Source: an uncultured Pseudomonadota bacterium (GTDB lineage Bacteria; Pseudomonadota; Alphaproteobacteria; RF32; CAG-239). Taken from it: a stretch of 41,156 nucleotides of DNA. The translations under genes and the position numbers were made by a program. The notes beneath the pieces are model-generated. The model worked only from the letters and a program-made list of their open reading frames with translations. It searched no databases and was not told the DNA's origin. How positions within the stretch are numbered: position 1 is the stretch's first letter; each line of letters opens with the position of its first letter. This document shows positions 7,781 through 19,805 of this stretch, in pieces. The DNA lies in contig CACWKS010000012.1 of NCBI GenBank assembly GCA_902761535.1, positions 1-41,156 on the forward strand, in the 5' to 3' direction.

Positions 7781-10111
7781 TTAAGATTTTTTACCAGGTT
7801 TGGGCATTCTGCGTAAAGCTATCTTTAATACTTCTTTCACATCGGTCACGGGAATAATTTTCAACCCTTTCTTAACATTATCAGGAATATCCTCCAAATC
7901 TTTTTCATTATCTTGCGGAATAATTACTGTCTTAATTCCGCCCCGTAAAGCCGAAAGCAATTTTTCCTTCAACCCACCGATCGGCAACACTCTTCCTTGC
8001 AAAGTAATTTCACCGGTCATTGCCACATCCTTCTTCACCGGAATTTTAGTCAATACGGATACCAAAGTCGTAAACATGGCGATTCCCGCCGATGGCCCGT
8101 CCTTCGGTGTTGCTCCCTCCGGTACATGGACATGAATATCGGTTTTTTCAAACACTTCCGGTTTAATTCCCAATTCTTTAGAATGAGCTCTCACCACCGA
8201 ATAGGCCGTATCTATTGATTCCTTCATTACATCACCCAATTTACCGGTCTGTTTTACCACACCCTTGCCCGGCATATCAACGGCCTCAATAAATAAAATA
8301 TCACCTCCGACTTCTGTCCAAGCCAATCCTGTGGTAACTCCCACTTGATCATCGTGTTCAGCCTCACCGAAACGATATTTAATTACTCCTAAAAAGTCTT
8401 TCAAATTTTCTGCAGTCACTAATGTCTTGCAACCTTTTTGAGTTTTACACAACATTATATTTTTCACTGCTTTACGTGCCACGGTTGTAAGCTCACGTTC
8501 CAAATTACGTACCCCGGCCTCACGTGTATAATAACGGATAATACTGCGTATTGCTCCGTCATCGATCACTAATTCTTGCGGCTTAACGGCATTTTCCTTA
8601 AATATCTTTGGCAACAAATGTTGCTTTGCAATTTCAATTTTTTCATCTTCGGTATAACCGGAAATACGCACAATCTCCATTCTATCCAACAACGGCCTCG
8701 GCATATCTAACGAATTTGCCGTTGTAACAAACATCACATCCGATAAATCATAATCTACCTCTAAATAATGATCGTTAAAAGCTGAATTTTGCTCCGGATC
8801 CAAAACTTCCAACAGTGCTGATGATGGATCTCCTCGATAATCATTTCCCAGTTTATCGATTTCATCCAACAAAAACAATGGATTGGTTGTACCGGCTTTT
8901 TTCATTCCTTTAACAATTTTACCCGGCATCGAACCGATATAAGTACGCCTGTGTCCTCGGATTTCAGCTTCATCACGCATTCCGCCTAAGGAAGCTCTGA
9001 CAAAGTTTCTGCCGGTTGCCCGCGCTATTGACTTACCTAAAGAAGTTTTACCCACTCCCGGAGGACCGACTAAACACAATATCGGACCGCGAACTTTATC
9101 TGAACGAGCCTGAACTGCTAAAAATTCAATTATTTTTTCTTTTACTTTATCCAATCCGTAATGATCTGCATTTAACACATCCAAAGCATACTGCAAATCT
9201 TTATTGACTTTAGAACGTTTATGCCAAGGAATATCCAACATCCAATCCAAATAATTACGAACTACCGAAGCTTCTGCCGAATTATTTCCCATATTTTTCA
9301 GTTTTTTAACTTCAGCCAAAGCTCTTTCTTTTGCCTCTTTTGATAATTTGGTATCCTCAATGCGTTTCAAATATCCGGCAATTTCATCTTCTTCATCATC
9401 ACCCAATTCTTTTTGAATAGCCTTCATTTGTTCATTAAGATAATATTCTTTTTGGCTTTTTTCCATCTGCTTACGCACACGATTCCTTATGCGATTCTCT
9501 ACTTCTAAAACCGTAATTTCCGCATCCATAAAGCCTAGCAACATTTCAAAACGTTCGCTTAAAGTTTTACCTTCCAATAAAGCCTGTTTATCTGCTATCT
9601 TCAGTGACAAATGCGAAGCAATTGTATCTGCCAACTTGGCATAATCTTCTATCTGATTAACCGAAACCATCACTTCCGGCGGTATTTTTTTCGATAACTT
9701 CACATATTCTTCAAACTGCGATAATACCGCACGAACTATTGCTTCTAACTCGGGATTATTTTCCTGATCATCCGGCATTATCTCAATTTCACCGGTTATA
9801 CAATCGTTTTCCGCAATTGCATCTATTTTTACCCGATCAATTCCTTCTATTAAAACTTTAACGGTTCCGTCAGGCAATTTTAATAATTGCAAAACATTTC
9901 CCAACGTACCGACTTGATAAATATCATTTACTGTCGGATTCTCTATTACCGGATTTTTTTGCGTGACCAAAACAATCTGATTACCCTCTCCTTCAGCTTT
10001 TTGCAATGCAACTATTGACTTAGACCTCCCCACAAACAGCGGAACAATCATCTTAGGATAAACCACTATATCACGAAGCGGAAGTAAAGGATATTTACGT
10101 TTTTTCACCAT
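7781..10111 (-). CDS. lon: ATP-dependent protease Lon
   Basis: AAA+ serine protease that degrades misfolded and regulatory proteins in the cytoplasm. It is full length at 776 aa. An N-terminal LON substrate domain (YPLLPLRDIVVYP) is followed by a coiled region, then the AAA+ module with Walker A GPPGVGKTS, Walker B FLLDEIDKLG and a sensor region. The C-terminal S16 protease domain contains the catalytic Ser in DGPSAGIAM and Lys in GGLKEKLLSALRGG. The start ATG has an AGGTGATG-type ribosome binding site. The gene is transcribed alone, with a candidate heat-shock promoter upstream and a shared terminator at its end. Confidence 0.98.
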   Translation of the reverse strand: MVKKRKYPLLPLRDIVVYPKMIVPLFVGRSKSIVALQKAEGEGNQIVLVTQKNPVIENPTVNDIYQVGTLGNVLQLLKLPDGTVKVLIEGIDRVKIDAIAENDCITGEIEIMPDDQENNPELEAIVRAVLSQFEEYVKLSKKIPPEVMVSVNQIEDYAKLADTIASHLSLKIADKQALLEGKTLSERFEMLLGFMDAEITVLEVENRIRNRVRKQMEKSQKEYYLNEQMKAIQKELGDDEEDEIAGYLKRIEDTKLSKEAKERALAEVKKLKNMGNNSAEASVVRNYLDWMLDIPWHKRSKVNKDLQYALDVLNADHYGLDKVKEKIIEFLAVQARSDKVRGPILCLVGPPGVGKTSLGKSIARATGRNFVRASLGGMRDEAEIRGHRRTYIGSMPGKIVKGMKKAGTTNPLFLLDEIDKLGNDYRGDPSSALLEVLDPEQNSAFNDHYLEVDYDLSDVMFVTTANSLDMPRPLLDRMEIVRISGYTEDEKIEIAKQHLLPKIFKENAVKPQELVIDDGAIRSIIRYYTREAGVRNLERELTTVARKAVKNIMLCKTQKGCKTLVTAENLKDFLGVIKYRFGEAEHDDQVGVTTGLAWTEVGGDILFIEAVDMPGKGVVKQTGKLGDVMKESIDTAYSVVRAHSKELGIKPEVFEKTDIHVHVPEGATPKDGPSAGIAMFTTLVSVLTKIPVKKDVAMTGEITLQGRVLPIGGLKEKLLSALRGGIKTVIIPQDNEKDLEDIPDNVKKGLKIIPVTDVKEVLKIALRRMPKPGKKS

Positions 10112-10141
10112 ATCATCACCTAAAATTATTAATCACATCAT

Positions 10142-10173
10142 CTAATATAACTATTACGGCTTGCTCATGCAAG
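10142..10173 (-). promoter_or_regulatory. Candidate sigma-32 promoter of lon
   Basis: On the minus strand, CTTG (10170-10173) is followed after 18 bases by GTTATATTAG (10142-10151). This matches the alphaproteobacterial heat-shock pattern CTTG-N17/18-CYTATNTNNG at all but one defined position. It lies about 30 bases before the lon start, and lon is a classical heat-shock gene. The CTTG also sits in a small inverted repeat (10160-10173). Confidence 0.45.
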
Positions 10174-10331
10174 TCTGTGATATCAACTTTTTGTCATATT
10201 ATTCATATTATCTCAATTATCTAAATATTTAATCCACAAAAAAATCCTTATAACAAATTTTATTTGCGATTTTTATCACTTTCTTATAAATATTATACAT
10301 ATTGTTAAATATCTTTAAGGAGTTCGCAGTT

Positions 10332-10580
10332 ATGGCTGCTATCAACAATTCGGATTACTCAAGCGGCGATATAAATGTTAAGGTTTCAATTACCTTAGGA
10401 TCAGCCAATCTCCGTGTTTATCAATTATTAAGGCTCGGACGAGGAGCCGTCGTCGAGTTAGACCGCAATGTTAATGATGATGTTGATATTTACGCTGACG
10501 ATGTATTAATCGGTCACGGTGAAGTTATCGTAACCGATGACGATAATATCGGTATAAGCGTTACCAAAACCCAACCATAA
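10332..10580 (+). CDS. FliN-like SpoA-domain small protein
   Basis: An 82-aa protein consisting essentially of one SpoA/FliN C-terminal domain. ITLGSANLRVYQLLRLGRGAVVELDR aligns in pattern with FliN, and DVDIYADDVLIGHGEVIVTDDD corresponds to the usual ILINGxLIAxGEVVV. In flagella and type III secretion, SpoA domains form the C-ring switch. An in-frame TTG at 10302 is possible, but AAGGAG at about 10318-10323 places the start at ATG 10332. No other flagellar or injectisome gene lies here. It is followed within 20 bases by lipid A genes. The family is confident; the role is open. Confidence 0.8.
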   Translation: MAAINNSDYSSGDINVKVSITLGSANLRVYQLLRLGRGAVVELDRNVNDDVDIYADDVLIGHGEVIVTDDDNIGISVTKTQP

Positions 10581-10593
10581 CTTTAATTTGAAA

Positions 10594-11340
10594 ATGTCAC
10601 TGAAAACTTTTTTAAAACCGAAAATAAAATCCCTGCTGAAAAAAACGATTATCATAAAAACGATTTCGTTCTTTATTTTTATATATGCTCAAATTGTAGG
10701 ATTAACTTCTCGTTGGAATATTGATAATCCTCAAAAAAACAAAGAATTGCTTAAAAAACCGGCTATTCTCATAGGCTGGCACGCACGAGCCGTAATGCTG
10801 CCGTTTTTCTGGCGTAAATTCACTGACAAACCGCTTAATGCCTTGGTTTCTCCTCATCAAGACGGACAAATCATTGCTAACCTGTTAAAATTATACGATA
10901 TCCGTCCTATTGCCGGCTCAACTAATGAAAAAGCTTCTCAAAGTGCTCTCGAAATTATGCGCATTTTAGAAAAAAAAGAAAGTATATTTATTTCTCCGGA
11001 TGGTCCGCGCGGCCCCCGCATGCGAATGAAAAAATCGCCGATTTATTTTGCTTCCAAAAGCGGTTTCCCCATAATATTCGCAACTTTTTCCACTTCTCAT
11101 GCCTTATTTTTTAATAAAGCATGGGACAAAACTTTGTTTCCTCTCCCTTTCGGCAAGGGTATATTTACACTCAGCCAACCTTTTTATATTCCTTCGGATA
11201 TAAATGAAGAACAAATGGAATCTTATCGTCTTCAATTAGAAAATATAGCCAATTCAGCCAACTTTTTTTGCGACAGGCAAAGCGGACAAATTCCGATTGA
11301 GCCGGCCGCTCCTGACGAAATTAAAAAGAAACGAGGTTAG
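10594..11340 (+). CDS. DUF374 lysophospholipid acyltransferase-like protein
   Basis: Protein of the DUF374 family, related to lipid A/lysophospholipid acyltransferases and usually found beside waaA and lpxK in Alphaproteobacteria. One N-terminal membrane-type helix (~12-35) is followed by the cytosolic-face domain. SPHQDGQIIANLL carries the HxxDG-like acyltransferase site, and SPDGPRGPRMRMKKSPIYFA is the conserved second block. It is about 248 aa. No clear ribosome binding site precedes either the TTG at 10588 or the ATG at 10594, and the ATG is preferred. The next gene, waaA, starts 3 bases after its stop. It probably adds a fatty acyl chain to a lipid A precursor, but the substrate is unproven. 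Confidence 0.83.
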   Translation: MSLKTFLKPKIKSLLKKTIIIKTISFFIFIYAQIVGLTSRWNIDNPQKNKELLKKPAILIGWHARAVMLPFFWRKFTDKPLNALVSPHQDGQIIANLLKLYDIRPIAGSTNEKASQSALEIMRILEKKESIFISPDGPRGPRMRMKKSPIYFASKSGFPIIFATFSTSHALFFNKAWDKTLFPLPFGKGIFTLSQPFYIPSDINEEQMESYRLQLENIANSANFFCDRQSGQIPIEPAAPDEIKKKRG

Positions 11341-11343
11341 ACC

Positions 11344-12603
11344 ATGTTTATAAAAATATACAATTTTTTGGTTGCTGTTCTTTACCCTTTAGTTATTCAA
11401 GGTTATGTAAAAAAAAGAAAGATCTGTGGTAAAGAAGACGTACAACGTTTCAATGAGCGAATTGGCAAACCTAAAAAAGAACGCCCGCAAGGTAAATTAT
11501 TTTGGCTGCACGGAGCTTCGGTCGGAGAGTCGGTATCAATGCTTCCGCTTATTCACAAAATTCTGGAAACCTATCCCGATTCTCATGTAATGGTTACAAC
11601 CGGTACGGTTACTTCTGCCGACGTTATGCAAAAGCGTTTACCCGAAAGAGCTTTTCACCAGTTCATCCCGATTGACAATCCTGTATTCACCAATCGCTTT
11701 GTTCGTTATTGGCATCCTGACGTGGTTTTATGGTTTGAATCCGAATTTTGGCCGGCTGTATTATCCAGCATCTCTAAACGTAATATTCCTTTGATACTTA
11801 TCAACGGTCGTATTTCTAACAAAACATTCAAACGTTGGCAGCAATTTGATTTTATTTGCAAAGAATTACTTGAATGTTTCACCTTATGTCTGGGACAATC
11901 GGAAGAAGATGCTTATCGTCTGCGAGTTTTAGGGGCCAAAGATGCTGTTTGTCTGGGCAATCTCAAATATGCCGGTCTGCCTTTGCCGATTGATGAAAAA
12001 GCTAAACAATCTTTACTCAAACAAATAGGTCACCGTAAACTTTGGCTCATAAGTTCAACTCATGATGACGAAGAAGTGCGCTTAGCCAAAGTTCACAAAA
12101 AACTTAAAAACAAATACCCCGATTTATTACTTATCATTGCCCCCCGCCATCCTAATCGCGGCGGTGAAATTGCTGCCGAATTGAAAAAGATGGATTTATC
12201 TTCAGCTTTACGCTCCAAAGACGAAAAAATAACCTCTTCTGTTGATGTATATATTGCCGATACCATTGGAGAAATGGGGCTTTGGTATGATATTGCCAAA
12301 ATAGTATTCATCGGTGGATCACTGATACCTCATGGCGGACAAAATTTTATTGAACCGTCACGGGTTCGTGATGCGGTGATTGTAGGTCCTCACATGCACA
12401 ACTTCAGCGATGCCATGACACGTGCCCGCAAGGCCGATGCCGTAATGCAAATTGACAACATGGACGAGCTGGAACAAATTGTTGACGAATTACTCGCTAA
12501 CGATGCCTTGTTAGATGCTAAATGCTCGCTTGCCTACAACTGGGCACAAAGTGAAACCAAAGTCCTTGACGGAATAATCGATAAAATAAAGGTATATTTC
12601 TGA
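11344..12603 (+). CDS. waaA: 3-deoxy-D-manno-octulosonic acid transferase
   Basis: Membrane-associated GT30 glycosyltransferase that adds Kdo from CMP-Kdo to lipid IVA. It is full length at 419 aa with an N-terminal anchor helix. KLFWLHGASVGESVSMLPLI is the conserved donor-half motif, with VMVTTGTVTSADVM and VLWFESEFWPAVLSSI following. FIGGSLIPHGGQNFIEPS near the C-terminus is the classical Kdo transferase signature. A GAGG box precedes the ATG. The gene sits 3 bases after the DUF374 gene and 1 base before lpxK, so the three are one unit for lipid A-Kdo assembly. Confidence 0.97.
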   Translation: MFIKIYNFLVAVLYPLVIQGYVKKRKICGKEDVQRFNERIGKPKKERPQGKLFWLHGASVGESVSMLPLIHKILETYPDSHVMVTTGTVTSADVMQKRLPERAFHQFIPIDNPVFTNRFVRYWHPDVVLWFESEFWPAVLSSISKRNIPLILINGRISNKTFKRWQQFDFICKELLECFTLCLGQSEEDAYRLRVLGAKDAVCLGNLKYAGLPLPIDEKAKQSLLKQIGHRKLWLISSTHDDEEVRLAKVHKKLKNKYPDLLLIIAPRHPNRGGEIAAELKKMDLSSALRSKDEKITSSVDVYIADTIGEMGLWYDIAKIVFIGGSLIPHGGQNFIEPSRVRDAVIVGPHMHNFSDAMTRARKADAVMQIDNMDELEQIVDELLANDALLDAKCSLAYNWAQSETKVLDGIIDKIKVYF

Positions 12604-12604
12604 T

Positions 12605-13555
12605 ATGCAAGCTCCTCAGTTTTGGAATAAACAAAATTATTTAAGCAAACTTTTATTTCCTTTAGGATGTTTATATGCCGGCATAACCGCACTGCGTATC
12701 AAAATTCGTCGTCCCGTAAAAGTCAAAGTTCCGGTTATCTGTATCGGCAATCTTACTGCCGGAGGATCAGGTAAAACTCCGACAGCTATATCCATAGCCG
12801 CAATTTTACAACAAGCCGGTCTTAACCCTGGTTTTATCACCCGTGGTTATGGCGGAAAATTACAAAACGTTATAGTAAATCCTACCATACACTCAGCAGC
12901 AGATGTAGGTGACGAACCGCTCCTTCTGGCAAAACAAGCCTCTGTTGCTGTAAATCACCGCCGTGACCAAGCTGCTCAATTAATCATCAAAGAAGGAGCT
13001 GATATAATCATCATGGACGACGGTTTTCAAAATCCGTCTCTTTACAAAGATAAATCTCTTCTTGTCATTGATGGTGCAGCCGGATTAGGTAACTGCTATC
13101 CCATACCGGCCGGTCCTTTACGTGAGTTTTTTTCTGCCGGAATTAAACGAGCTGATGCTCTTATCATTTTAGGAGAAGATGTTCACCATATTGCTGATCT
13201 TACCCCCGGTCTCCCCATTTTCAAAGGCAAAGTAACCCCGAATACGCAAAACATAAAATTCCCTAAAAAAGTTTTGGCGTTTGCCGGTATCGGTCGTCCG
13301 CAAAAATTTTTTCAATCGTTGCAAGATTGCGGTGCCGATATTATCAAAACTTATTCCTTTCCCGATCATCACTTTTACACCGAAAATGAATTAAAATCAC
13401 TTATTCAAGAAGCGTTAAAATATGATGCCGATATTTATACCACCTCCAAAGATATGGTTAAAATTCCGCCTCATTTACAACCGCATTTTCACCAACTTGA
13501 AATAACCGTTATTTGGGAAAATGAAAATGCCTTGAAAGAATTTTTGCTTAAATAA
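12605..13555 (+). CDS. lpxK: Tetraacyldisaccharide 4'-kinase
   Basis: Phosphorylates the 4' position of the lipid A disaccharide at the inner membrane, giving lipid IVA, the acceptor for WaaA. It has 316 aa. The P-loop is GNLTAGGSGKTP at about residues 55-66. FITRGYGGK, VGDEPLLLAKQA and IIMDDGFQNPSLYKD (Walker B-like) are hallmark blocks, and a hydrophobic N-terminal segment anchors it. It begins 1 base after waaA and ends the lipid A part of the operon. infC follows after 75 bases. Confidence 0.97.
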   Translation: MQAPQFWNKQNYLSKLLFPLGCLYAGITALRIKIRRPVKVKVPVICIGNLTAGGSGKTPTAISIAAILQQAGLNPGFITRGYGGKLQNVIVNPTIHSAADVGDEPLLLAKQASVAVNHRRDQAAQLIIKEGADIIIMDDGFQNPSLYKDKSLLVIDGAAGLGNCYPIPAGPLREFFSAGIKRADALIILGEDVHHIADLTPGLPIFKGKVTPNTQNIKFPKKVLAFAGIGRPQKFFQSLQDCGADIIKTYSFPDHHFYTENELKSLIQEALKYDADIYTTSKDMVKIPPHLQPHFHQLEITVIWENENALKEFLLK

Positions 13556-13620
13556 GCATTTTTATCTTGAAAAAAACAATTATTTTAGTAAGATATACTT
13601 TGATTTTTATAACTTTTTAT

Positions 13621-13630
13621 GGAGGCTACA

Positions 13631-13633
<3 letters not shown>
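13621..13633 (+). promoter_or_regulatory. infC ribosome binding site with ATA start
   Basis: A perfect GGAGG (13621-13625) is followed after 5 bases by in-frame ATA at 13631. The only upstream ATG (13619) overlaps this Shine-Dalgarno sequence and has no ribosome binding site of its own. infC in other bacteria starts at a non-AUG codon that IF-3 discriminates against, giving autoregulation. Confidence 0.7.
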
Positions 13634-17038
<3,405 letters not shown>

Positions 17039-17135
17039 AATTTTTTCCTAATTTAACATTTTTATTTATATTACTATATAAGCCTTAATTATTGTTTAAC
17101 GATTTATAATTTAACATCTTTCATAAAGAATATCA

Positions 17136-17164
17136 TTGTAAAAACATAAAAAAGATGCTATAAT
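17136..17164 (+). promoter_or_regulatory. Sigma-70-type promoter
   Basis: TTGTAA (17136-17141), a 17-base spacer and a perfect TATAAT (17159-17164) lie about 40 bases upstream of the hypothetical gene at 17203. Confidence 0.6.
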
Positions 17165-17202
17165 CGATTTATCAAATTTAATTTTAACAAAGGAACATAA
17201 CC

Positions 17203-17682
17203 ATGACTAAAAGCATATCACCCAATGAAGTATATTTGAATAAAGACATAGAACAACTGTTATCAGAGGCAAATAAGGCTACTGTTACATACAAAAGTGA
17301 TAATATGACTGCTCAACTCACCATCGAAAATGGAGAACCTACCGAAATAAAAGGAATTAAAAATGAAAAAGAAGCTAAAGAATTATTGCAAACACCTAAT
17401 ATTTCCTTTGCAAGTTTTAATGATGATGCAGGTACCAACTACACTTATGACACAACTAACGGCGAAACTTTAACTATAGAAGAAAATTCTTCTCAAGGTT
17501 CTATTTTTAAAACTTATAAAGCACATAATAATAAATTTCGTTTGGTAAAAGAAACATCACCGAATAGTAATTTAGAAACTGTATATACATACCATGAAGA
17601 TGGTCGCATCACAGCAAAACAAATAGATCCTAATGAAAAAGGAGCAACACCCTATTTAATATCTAAAAACCGAGAAAGATAA
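17203..17682 (+). CDS. Hypothetical protein
   Basis: A 159-aa polar, acidic protein without signal peptide or membrane segment. Recurrent short blocks such as AQLTIENGEPTEIKG, YTYDTTNGETLTIEE and YTYHEDGRITAKQID suggest a small beta-rich fold of repeated hairpins. It was not recognised. The gene has its own promoter (TATAAT at 17159), an AAGGA box and a terminator at 17700, so it is monocistronic. It is convergent with rplL. Confidence 0.7.
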   Translation: MTKSISPNEVYLNKDIEQLLSEANKATVTYKSDNMTAQLTIENGEPTEIKGIKNEKEAKELLQTPNISFASFNDDAGTNYTYDTTNGETLTIEENSSQGSIFKTYKAHNNKFRLVKETSPNSNLETVYTYHEDGRITAKQIDPNEKGATPYLISKNRER

Positions 17683-17699
17683 TAATATTATCCCTAAAT

Positions 17700-17730
17700 A
17701 AACCCCGCCTGTCTAACCGGACGGGGTTTA
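17700..17730 (+). terminator. Rho-independent terminator
   Basis: Stem AAACCCCG/CGGGGTTT (17700-17707 with 17722-17729) around a 14-base loop, followed by a T-rich tail, 18 bases after the stop of the hypothetical gene. Confidence 0.8.
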
Positions 17731-17796
17731 TTGTATAACAATATTACCCTGCTCAATATACTTTCACAAAACTTCGGAGAATTAGCTTAATACGAA

Positions 17797-17848
17797 GAAA
17801 TTCCCTTTGTGCAGTGTACAAAAAGCGTACATAAACAAAGGGAATTTC
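17797..17848. repeat. Long perfect hairpin beyond rplL
   Basis: A 14-bp perfect inverted repeat (17797-17810 with 17835-17848) encloses a second stem TGTAC/GTACA in its loop. It has no proper T run, so it is not a classical terminator. It sits about 30 bases past the rplL stop and may be a processing or stabilising hairpin for the rplJL transcript, or a small palindromic insertion. Confidence 0.6.
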
Positions 17849-17878
17849 AAGTAGAAAGCCGTTAGAATTAATTTTTAA

Positions 17879-18253
17879 TTACTTCAATTCAACTTTAGCC
17901 CCAGCCTCTTCCAATTTCTTCTTCATTTCTTCGGCTTCGGCCTTGGCAACGCCTTCTTTAACTGTCTTAGGAGCACCGTCAACCAAATCTTTGGCTTCTT
18001 TCAAGCCCAATCCGGTAATAGCGCGAACTTCTTTAATAACATTGATCTTGTTTGCACCGGCTTCGGCCAAAACAACATCAAATTCGGTCTTTTCTTCACC
18101 GCCTGCGGCACCGCCGGCAGCAGGAGCACCGGCAACTGCAACGGCAGCAGCGGCAGAAACGCCCCATTTTTCTTCTAACATTTTTGCAAGATCAGCAGCT
18201 TCCATAACGGTCAAAGCTGACAATTCATCTACTAACTTGGCTAAATCGGCCAT
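17879..18253 (-). CDS. rplL: 50S ribosomal protein L7/L12
   Basis: Multi-copy stalk protein that recruits translational GTPases to the ribosome. It is 124 aa. The N-terminal dimerisation segment [20 protein letters not shown] is followed by an Ala/Gly hinge and the C-terminal domain with [21 protein letters not shown] and [20 protein letters not shown] box precedes the ATG. It lies 54 bases after rplJ in the same transcript. No rpoB follows, which is unusual: downstream is a hairpin and then a convergent gene. Confidence 0.98.
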   Translation of the reverse strand: MADLAKLVDELSALTVMEAADLAKMLEEKWGVSAAAAVAVAGAPAAGGAAGGEEKTEFDVVLAEAGANKINVIKEVRAITGLGLKEAKDLVDGAPKTVKEGVAKAEAEEMKKKLEEAGAKVELK

Positions 18254-18307
18254 TTTTTTTCTCCAATAAAATAAAATTTAAACAATTAAAAACCTGAAAA
18301 CTGCAAA

Positions 18308-18790
18308 CTAAGCAGCCTCTTTCTCGCTGTATGCTTTGGCACAACGCGCCAATTTGGCGGCAGGTGCCTGAACCAAACCGATAATTTTGGCTCTGAGTTC
18401 GTCCATTGACGGCAGAGAAGCCAAACGTTTGATATCATCGAGCGAAAGCACACCACTGGTGTTAGCCCCACCCAAAATAACTAACTTTTCGTTGGTTTTG
18501 GCAAATTCAACACAAGCTTTGCAAGCCGAAATCGGATCATTGGCAAAAGCAACTGCCGTCGGTCCGGTCATCAAATCGGCCAAAGCTGCAAACTTGGTAT
18601 CTTTCAAAGCAAGACGAGTAATCCGGTTTTTAGTAACTTTGAAACTGGCTCCGGCTTTGCGAATATTATCGCGCAACTGGGAAACTTCGGCAACGGTCAA
18701 TCCCTTATAGTGAGAGATAACTACCGTATCCGAACCGTTGAACATCTCTTGAAGTTCAGCCAGTAATTGTGCTTTTTCTTCACGGTTCAC
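18308..18790 (-). CDS. rplJ: 50S ribosomal protein L10
   Basis: Scaffold of the ribosomal stalk that anchors L7/L12 dimers on 23S rRNA. It is 160 aa, starting at GTG with TTGGAGA upstream. The N-terminal REEKAQLLAELQEMFNGSD and VVISHYKGLTVAEVSQLR are family blocks, followed by KVTKNRITRLAL. The C-terminal helix carries the L12-binding stretch. It is the first gene of a two-gene rplJ-rplL transcript with a ~250-base leader, in which L10(L12)4 autoregulation would be expected. rplK/rplA are not upstream in this window. Confidence 0.97.
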   Translation of the reverse strand: MNREEKAQLLAELQEMFNGSDTVVISHYKGLTVAEVSQLRDNIRKAGASFKVTKNRITRLALKDTKFAALADLMTGPTAVAFANDPISACKACVEFAKTNEKLVILGGANTSGVLSLDDIKRLASLPSMDELRAKIIGLVQAPAAKLARCAKAYSEKEAA

Positions 18791-19040
18791 TTGTATGTCT
18801 CCAATAAATATTTTTCTTTTGTTGTAAAAGAAAAACTTTTAAACCAAACATCACTTCCGGCATATTAAGGCCGCAAGCAAAACCTAAACTGTCCTCGGAG
18901 AAATTTTGATTGAAATCTAAATTTACCCCCATCTATACAGGAAAAATTAAAGTCCACTTACAAACGATGCTTTTGCCCCGCTTGCCGAACTGCCTGTAGT
19001 CTCGGACAGGGTGAGTCGAACACTTTATTCAACTCACTTG
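18791..19040 (-). ncRNA. rplJL untranslated leader (probable L10 leader)
   Basis: About 250 bases lie between the deduced transcription start (~19040) and rplJ, and no gene fits here. On the minus strand it contains CCTGT-ccgagact-ACAGG (about 18989-19006) and an element CCGAGGACAG nearer the gene. This is compatible with a structured L10-binding leader. Assignment to the L10-leader family is inferred from position and partial structure. Confidence 0.45.
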
Positions 19041-19046
19041 CCGCGA

Positions 19047-19075
19047 TTGATAATACCATTCCTCTCAAATGTCAA
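19047..19075 (-). promoter_or_regulatory. Sigma-70 promoter of rplJL
   Basis: On the minus strand a perfect TTGACA (19070-19075) is followed after 17 bases by TATCAA (19047-19052). It lies just past the stop of the upstream hypothetical gene and explains how rplJL is expressed without rplKA. Confidence 0.65.
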
Positions 19076-19096
19076 GCATTTTTTTGCATATTTTGC

Positions 19097-19765
19097 CTAT
19101 CTGCCATCGCCGCCACGATTAGGGCCAAATCCACCTCTATCACCGCGACCGCTGTTTACACGCACCGGCTGAGGCTGCTTATTTCCGCCCAATCCTCTTA
19201 GTTTTTTTAAACCATCAAATACACTTGCTACCCCTCGAGTAACTGAATTACTATTAATAATTTCCCTAAATTGCCTCTTATTATCATCTCTGAGCTTTTT
19301 ATTTGATTCCTCTAGTTTTTGCCTAACACCCTCTAATGTTATCTTAGGATGCTTTTTATCATATTCAGCTGGAGTCATTTTTCCGGAAAGCAAATCAGAC
19401 AAATCTTGTATATCACTGCCAATTTTTTGCACTTCTTTGCCAATACGACCAAGAAAACCTTCTACACCTTTTACAACTTTCTTCGTGGTCGTTGGTTTCG
19501 GCCTTGCTCCTATATAAAAGGTATTTCCATCATCGAAATGTCCTTTCACAGCAGTACTCATATCATATTTATCTGCCATACTTCTGTCTTTATAACTTTC
19601 TCTTACTCCTGCTGTGAATCTATTCCATAAATCTTTAGCTTGAGTAATTATCTCATCTCTTTCATATTTATCCAACAACCTAATATCATTCATAAGATCA
19701 TTAAAAGTCTTTTTTCCATCGGCAACCTTACCCATTTCATATAAAAAATATGATAATTTACTCAT
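19097..19765 (-). CDS. Hypothetical protein with Arg-Gly-rich tail
   Basis: A 222-aa soluble, highly charged protein of no recognised family. The first third is helical (LSYFLYEMGKVADGKKTF). The middle is Lys-rich with probable coiled coil (EGVRQKLEESNKKLRDD). The last ~30 residues are an RGG-like tail (SGRGDRGGFGPNRGGDGR), a composition common in nucleic-acid-binding proteins. ATG 19765 is preferred over an in-frame GTG 9 bases upstream. It is divergent from a small XRE repressor, and the repressor's likely operator covers this gene's -35 box, so it is probably the regulated target. Confidence 0.65.
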   Translation of the reverse strand: MSKLSYFLYEMGKVADGKKTFNDLMNDIRLLDKYERDEIITQAKDLWNRFTAGVRESYKDRSMADKYDMSTAVKGHFDDGNTFYIGARPKPTTTKKVVKGVEGFLGRIGKEVQKIGSDIQDLSDLLSGKMTPAEYDKKHPKITLEGVRQKLEESNKKLRDDNKRQFREIINSNSVTRGVASVFDGLKKLRGLGGNKQPQPVRVNSGRGDRGGFGPNRGGDGR

Positions 19766-19805
19766 TTTCCTCACTCCTTACCTGTTTAATACAACAACTA
19801 CTGTC

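Noticed and set aside
10302..10331. TTG start extending the FliN-like protein by 10 residues
   Set aside because: The AAGGAG at 10318-10323 lies inside this extension and is correctly spaced for ATG 10332.
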